Assembly: GCF_021483235.1 (NCBI RefSeq)
Contig: NZ_JAKEEC010000007.1
Location: forward strand, 62,001-126,000
Reading direction: 5' to 3'
Source: Arthrobacter alkaliphilus
Lineage (GTDB): Bacteria > Actinomycetota > Actinomycetes > Actinomycetales > Micrococcaceae
Length of the DNA: 64,000 bases
Shown here one piece after another: positions 60,025 to 64,000 of the stretch. Below the pieces are notes generated by a model, which ran no database searches, was not told where the DNA came from, and was given only the letters and a program-made list of their open reading frames with translations. The position numbers were made by a program, and so were the translations under genes. Every line of letters starts with the position of its first letter. The first letter of the stretch is position 1.

Positions 60025-60362
60025 AACTGGTCACGGCCATTGTGAGGCCCGAGCGGATCGACCAGGTCCGGGAAGCTTTGGAACGCTTCGGAGTCAATGG
60101 GATGACCGTGAGCCAAGCGAACGGTTATGGCCAACAACGGGGCTTCGTAGAGGTGTACCGGGGCGCGGAATACAATTCCGATCTCCTTCCCAAAATCCGG
60201 GTGGAGGTCCTGGCCACGGACGATTTGGCGGACGGAATTGTGGACGCCATTATCTCCGGTGCCAGTACGGGCCGGTTCGGAGACGGGAAGATTTGGACCG
60301 TCGAAGTTTCCGAAGCCGTGCGGGTCCGGACCGGGGAGCGTGGCGCCTCCGCGATCAGCTAG
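60021..60362 (+). CDS. glnK: PII nitrogen regulatory protein
   Basis: 113 residues. T-loop segment QQRGFVEVYRGAEYNSDLLPK keeps the Tyr of YRGAEY used for uridylylation or, in actinobacteria, adenylylation. It ends with GRFGDGKIWTVEVSEAVRVRTGERG, the nucleotide-binding C-loop. It should gate the adjacent Amt channel. The T-loop reads GFVEV where most GlnK have GHTEL. GTG start overlaps amt. Confidence 0.94.
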   Translation: MKLVTAIVRPERIDQVREALERFGVNGMTVSQANGYGQQRGFVEVYRGAEYNSDLLPKIRVEVLATDDLADGIVDAIISGASTGRFGDGKIWTVEVSEAVRVRTGERGASAIS

Positions 60363-60370
60363 GAAAGACT

Positions 60371-60415
60371 GTGTTGGTGCCGCACCTTCCGATCAGGGGG
60401 GAGCGGCACCAACAC
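60371..60415. terminator. Hairpin between glnK and the APC permease gene
   Basis: Perfect 13-bp inverted repeat GTGTTGGTGCCGC (60371-60383) and its complement (60403-60415), loop 19. No U-run; possibly a bidirectional stop between convergent genes. Confidence 0.55.
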
Positions 60416-60423
60416 TGCCATGT

Positions 60424-62412
60424 TCAGCCCACGTGCACCCAGGGCCTGCGCGTGATGTCCGGCTCGGCTTCGCGCAGCACTTCTCGGGTCACCGGTGCAA
60501 TCTCGCCCTCGCCGAAGAAGAGGAACTTGCTCAGGTTGGCGATCGGATTCCCTTCGGTCCAGCGGAAATAGATGTGCGGCATGAGCCCGGTGACGTCCCT
60601 GATGTGGAGGAGCACCGCGGCCAGCGTGTTGGGCACGTTGTTGCTGTGGACCTCCAGGATCTTGAAGCCGTGCCGTATCTTGCCCACCACCAGGAGTTCC
60701 TGTTCGAAGTCGGAGCTGTCGTCCACGATGACCTCGATGAAGATCGCGTCGCTGTCCACGGGCAAGTGGTTCGCTTGTTGGGCGTGCTTTAGCTTCAGCT
60801 CATACCGGTCGGCGCTCACCCGCTTGGGTTCGTGCGCGATGATCCGGATGGGACCTTCCTCGTTTGAGGCCGTGAACTCGAGGGCCATCTGGTCCATCTT
60901 GATCTGCGTGGCCCGCAGTTCGAACGACCGGCGCACCCTCGACGCGAAGCTCACCAGGACAATGCCAAGGATGAACAGGGCCGCGATCCTGATGCCGTCA
61001 GGGCGTTCCACCACGTTCGCCACGGTCGTGTAGGCGAAGACGACCGCCACCGCACCGAAAGCGAGGGTCTTGGCCCCCTGCTTCTTCCGGCGTGCCGACA
61101 GGGTGACAGCGATCGAGGCCGAGGTCATGAGGACCAGGACCCCGGTGGCGTACGCACCGCCTTGGGCTTCCACGTTTGCCTCGAAGACCAAGGTGATGAT
61201 GAAAGCGACGGCGGTGAACACCAGGACCAGCGGGCGGACGGCCCTGGTCCACGCAGGGGCCATGCCGAAGCGCGGCAAATAGCGCGGCACGAGGTTCAGC
61301 AGGCCGGCCATGGCCGAGGCACCCGCAAACCACAGGATGGCGATGGTGCTGATGTCGTAGACCGTGCCGAAGCCGTCGCCCAGGAATTGGTGCGCAAGGA
61401 ATGCGAGGGCACGTCCGTCGGCTTTGCCTCCCGGCTGGAATTCAGCGGCCGGAATCAGGAACGTGGTGATGAAGCTCGAAGCCACCAGGAAGGCACTCAT
61501 GATGAGTGCCGCCGTCGTGAGCAGTTTGTGGGTGCCGCGGATGCGGCCAACGGGATGCTCCTCGGTATCGCTTGGGCTGCCCTTGATCTGGGGCATGACT
61601 GCGACGCCGGTTTCGAATCCTGAGAGGCCCAGGGCAAGTTTCGGGAAGACCAGCAGCGCGATGCCCACCATGATCAACGGGTTGCCGTGCTGCTGGTTCA
61701 GCGCCGCCCACCAATCGGTCACCACATGTGCCTCGGTCACCACGTGCGCCAATCCGACCGCGACGACGACGGCGTTGAGCACCAGATAGGCGCCTACGAG
61801 CACGACAGCTACGTTGATGGCCTCCTTGAACCCCCTGAGGAACACAACGCCAAGCCCGGCGATGAGGGCCAAGGTGATGGTGATTTCCTGCCCGTGGAGC
61901 CATTGCGGCGCAAAGGGGTTTTCGATGGCGTGGGCGCTCGCATCCGCGGCGGAGAGCGTCATGGTGATCATGAAGTCCGTCGCGGCGAATCCAAGCAATG
62001 CGAGGACGAAGAGTTTGCCGCCCCAGCGGGGGAGGAGCCGCTCGAGCATCGCGATCGAGCCTTCGCCGTGGGCGCTTTCGGCAGCTACCCGCCGATAGAC
62101 GGGCAGGGCTCCGAGAAGGGTGACAGCGACCAGGACAATCGTGGCGAGCGGCGAGACGATGCCCGCCGCGAGTGCTGCGATGGCCGGCTGATAGCCGAGG
62201 GTGGAGAAGTAGTCGACGCCGGTGAGGCACATGACCTTCCACCAGGATTCGGGAGTGTGGCCCTCATCCGGCGTGCCGTGCGGACCCTGGCGCTTTCCCG
62301 AGGTCTCAGGCAGACCGTCGAGCAGCCATCGCTTGAATTGTCCGCGTTCGATATCGCGTGCGGGCTTCTGCCGGTCAGAGGGTTCGGCCGGCGGCCTGGT
62401 CAGCGTTGTCAC
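60424..62412 (-). CDS. APC-superfamily permease with long soluble C-terminus
   Basis: 662 residues: about 12 helices between residues 60 and 490 with [21 protein letters not shown] and [26 protein letters not shown], then a ~180-residue cytoplasmic domain. Sequence style recalls KimA-type potassium transporters as well as amino-acid permeases; by eye it is not possible to decide. The soluble domain may bind a ligand. No riboswitch is evident in the 62413-62636 gap. Confidence 0.8.
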   Translation of the reverse strand: MTTLTRPPAEPSDRQKPARDIERGQFKRWLLDGLPETSGKRQGPHGTPDEGHTPESWWKVMCLTGVDYFSTLGYQPAIAALAAGIVSPLATIVLVAVTLLGALPVYRRVAAESAHGEGSIAMLERLLPRWGGKLFVLALLGFAATDFMITMTLSAADASAHAIENPFAPQWLHGQEITITLALIAGLGVVFLRGFKEAINVAVVLVGAYLVLNAVVVAVGLAHVVTEAHVVTDWWAALNQQHGNPLIMVGIALLVFPKLALGLSGFETGVAVMPQIKGSPSDTEEHPVGRIRGTHKLLTTAALIMSAFLVASSFITTFLIPAAEFQPGGKADGRALAFLAHQFLGDGFGTVYDISTIAILWFAGASAMAGLLNLVPRYLPRFGMAPAWTRAVRPLVLVFTAVAFIITLVFEANVEAQGGAYATGVLVLMTSASIAVTLSARRKKQGAKTLAFGAVAVVFAYTTVANVVERPDGIRIAALFILGIVLVSFASRVRRSFELRATQIKMDQMALEFTASNEEGPIRIIAHEPKRVSADRYELKLKHAQQANHLPVDSDAIFIEVIVDDSSDFEQELLVVGKIRHGFKILEVHSNNVPNTLAAVLLHIRDVTGLMPHIYFRWTEGNPIANLSKFLFFGEGEIAPVTREVLREAEPDITRRPWVHVG

Positions 62413-62515
62413 ATGGTCCTTTCGCGCAGCCTGGAAGCTGCTCCAGATGGAGCGTACGGGTGGGCCGGGGAGGTGCGGGCGGTTTTTATGGAATCTTTAC
62501 GGCCCGTGTGGCCGG

Positions 62516-62531
62516 TGTCACCAATGTGACA
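62516..62531. promoter_or_regulatory. Palindrome TGTCAC-CAAT-GTGACA
   Basis: Perfect 6-bp arms in the divergent region between the APC permease and ureohydrolase genes. It could serve either gene. A likely speB -10, TATGAT, lies at 62580-62585, and ATATAGGACA (62560) partly matches the iol decamer. Confidence 0.4.
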
Positions 62532-62636
62532 GTGTACTTCGGCTGTAAACATGTGGTGCATATAGGACAACTTTGAGTGTATGATGGGAGTCACAGTCAT
62601 ACCCCATCCCGCCTATTCGCAAAGGAGCGGCGCATT

Positions 62637-63710
62637 TTGGAAGAGCTTCGTATCGAGGCCAACGGCAACCTTGGTCCCATTGATTCGGCCCGTATCCCGC
62701 GCTATGCCGGCGCTGCCACCTATGCCCGCCTGCCCCGCTTGGACCAGGTTTCCAAGGCCGACGTCACGGTGGTCGGCGTTCCCTTCGACTCCGGTGTTTC
62801 CTACCGCCCCGGCGCCCGCTTCGGCGCCAACCACGTACGTGAAGCCAGCCGCCTGCTGCGCCCATACAACCCGGCATGGGACGTCAGCCCCTTTGAAAAC
62901 GTCCAGGTGGCCGATGCGGGCGACATGGCGGTGAACCCGTTCAACATCAATGAAGCCATCGAGACCATCCAGCAGAACGCACTGGACCTGACGGCCAACG
63001 GAAGCAAGCTCGTCACGCTCGGTGGCGACCACACCATCGCCTTGCCGCTGCTCCGCGCCGCCGCCGAACGCGCCGGCGAGCCCGTCGCCATGCTGCACTT
63101 CGACGCCCACCTCGACACGTGGGACACCTACTTCGGCGCCGAGTACACCCACGGCACCCCGTTCCGGCGCGCCGTTGAGGAAGGCATCCTCGACACCGAG
63201 GCGATCAGCCACGTCGGTACCCGCGGCCCGCTGTACGGCAAGAAGGACCTCGACGACGACCACCGCTTCGGCTTCGGCATTGTCACCTCGGCCGACGTCT
63301 ACTACCAAGGCGTCCTGGAAACTGTGGCAAAGATCCGCGACCGCATCGGCAACCGTCCCCTCTACATCTCCGTCGACATCGACGTCCTCGACCCGGCCCA
63401 CGCGCCGGGCACCGGCACGCCGGAGGCCGGCGGCATCACGAGCCGCGAGCTCCTGGAGATCATCCGCGGCTTCCGCGGCATGAACCTCATCGGGGCAGAC
63501 ATTGTCGAGGTATCACCGGCCTATGACCACGCCGAAATCACGGGTGTGGCCGGCAGCCACGTTGCCTATGAGCTCGTCACCCTCATGGCGGACAACGCCG
63601 TGGAAGGCAACCGCCATGGCGCGCCGACCGGCTACGCTGCCCAGGCCCTCGGACAGGAAGTCCGCCGCCCGGCCGGTTTTGCGGCCACCCCCGCCGGAGC
63701 GCAATCATGA
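62637..63710 (+). CDS. speB: Agmatinase/guanidinobutyrase-type ureohydrolase
   Basis: 357 residues. The binuclear manganese motifs are complete: [23 protein letters not shown] and [22 protein letters not shown]. Family members hydrolyse guanidino compounds to urea and an amine; agmatine is usual, but guanidinobutyrate cannot be excluded. Start TTG 62637 after AAAGGAG; an earlier start would overlap the predicted promoter. The stop is coupled to the TPP-enzyme ATG. Confidence 0.88.
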   Translation: MEELRIEANGNLGPIDSARIPRYAGAATYARLPRLDQVSKADVTVVGVPFDSGVSYRPGARFGANHVREASRLLRPYNPAWDVSPFENVQVADAGDMAVNPFNINEAIETIQQNALDLTANGSKLVTLGGDHTIALPLLRAAAERAGEPVAMLHFDAHLDTWDTYFGAEYTHGTPFRRAVEEGILDTEAISHVGTRGPLYGKKDLDDDHRFGFGIVTSADVYYQGVLETVAKIRDRIGNRPLYISVDIDVLDPAHAPGTGTPEAGGITSRELLEIIRGFRGMNLIGADIVEVSPAYDHAEITGVAGSHVAYELVTLMADNAVEGNRHGAPTGYAAQALGQEVRRPAGFAATPAGAQS

Positions 63711-64000
63711 TCGACTTCGATCCCGGTACAGCCGCCCCTACGAAGGGCACGGATGTCCGCAACGGCGGGGACCTCGTCGTCGAGACCCTTGAAGCGCTGG
63801 GCGCGAAGACCGTCTTCGGCATTCCGGGCCAGCACGCCCTGGGCCTGTTCGACGCGATGGGCCGCGGCAAGCTGCACTTCGTGTCCTCCCGCGTGGAGAA
63901 CAACTCGGCTTTCGCCGCGGACGGGTACTCCCGTGCAACCGGTGAGGTCGGGGTGCTGTTCCTCTCCACCGGTCCGGGCGCTTTGACGTCGTTGGCCGGC
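63707..64000 (+). CDS. Thiamine-diphosphate-dependent enzyme, N-terminal part
   Basis: The gene runs off the window; 98 residues are visible. They form the start of a TPP Pyr domain: [17 protein letters not shown], then [19 protein letters not shown] with the catalytic Glu, and [13 protein letters not shown]. It is like acetolactate-synthase-type enzymes. ATG 63707 overlaps the ureohydrolase stop (ATGA), so the two act in one pathway, possibly guanidino or polyamine breakdown. Confidence 0.85.
   Translation, partial: MIDFDPGTAAPTKGTDVRNGGDLVVETLEALGAKTVFGIPGQHALGLFDAMGRGKLHFVSSRVENNSAFAADGYSRATGEVGVLFLSTGPGALTSLAG

Noticed and set aside
62413..62576. c-di-AMP (ydaO-type) riboswitch before the APC permease
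   Set aside because: Looked for because of KimA-like features; the conserved core could not be found.

Overview
The window is a 64-kb stretch of GC-rich chromosome that looks like an Arthrobacter-type actinobacterium (Micrococcaceae). The reasons are the high GC at third codon positions, frequent GTG/TTG starts, many ATGA/GTGA gene overlaps, several genes that look leaderless, the pcrA-sucC-sucD order, and a complete iol (inositol) cluster containing a Cgl0159-type protein. This assignment is inferred from gene content; no marker gene was compared. No phage, insertion sequence or CRISPR array is visible.

Layout. 1-3391: end of fdhD and a GH38 alpha-mannosidase. 3388-5710: a polar amino-acid ABC importer. 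5953-7376: a membrane protein coupled to an HTH-like regulator. 7451-11166: an ABC-F ATPase with a hairpin leader, coupled to an ABC exporter. 11198-17486: a cyclic-di-GMP operon of GT2-PilZ synthase (broken by an in-frame TAG), hybrid kinase and GGDEF response regulator. 17603-18578: Nudix and DUF6314 genes directly behind tRNA-Arg(CCT). 18736-21636: DUF998 protein, a DUF7793-like protein and a GGDEF-EAL enzyme. 21736-23225: a small secreted protein with four GWWPN repeats, divergent from a TPR protein and separated from it by a long DNA dyad. 23228-24733: membrane protein and IMPase-family phosphatase. 24973-31312: surface and exopolysaccharide locus with UDP-GlcNAc 2-epimerase, a choice-of-anchor G protein, a 62-residue LAATG protein, a poly-GlcNAc-type glycosyltransferase, an exosortase-like protease and a polytopic protein. 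31309-34291: two-component cluster with an atypical receiver. 34467-39380: pcrA, sucC, sucD. 39453-39782: repeats. 40216-49271: inositol catabolism (iolC, Cgl0159-type, iolD, iolA, iolE, iolG; opposite strand gntR-iolB). 49352-52809: cupredoxin lipoprotein, LOG and VOC proteins. 52906-53075: two overlapping micro-ORFs. 53296-55489: metalloprotease and a ferritin-like/VIT1 protein. 55979-64000: symporter, XRE-cupin regulator, amt-glnK, APC permease, agmatinase-type ureohydrolase and the start of a TPP enzyme, suggesting nitrogen or guanidino/polyamine metabolism.

The parts most worth a second look are the GWWPN-repeat protein with its TPR neighbour (it resembles an exported propeptide plus cytosolic receptor), the exosortase-like/LAATG surface locus, the nonsense-split c-di-GMP synthase, the attenuator-like ABC-F leader, the overlapping micro-ORFs, and a decamer shared by the iol control regions. 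Several intergenic gaps carry repeat families or palindromes that gene calls do not explain.
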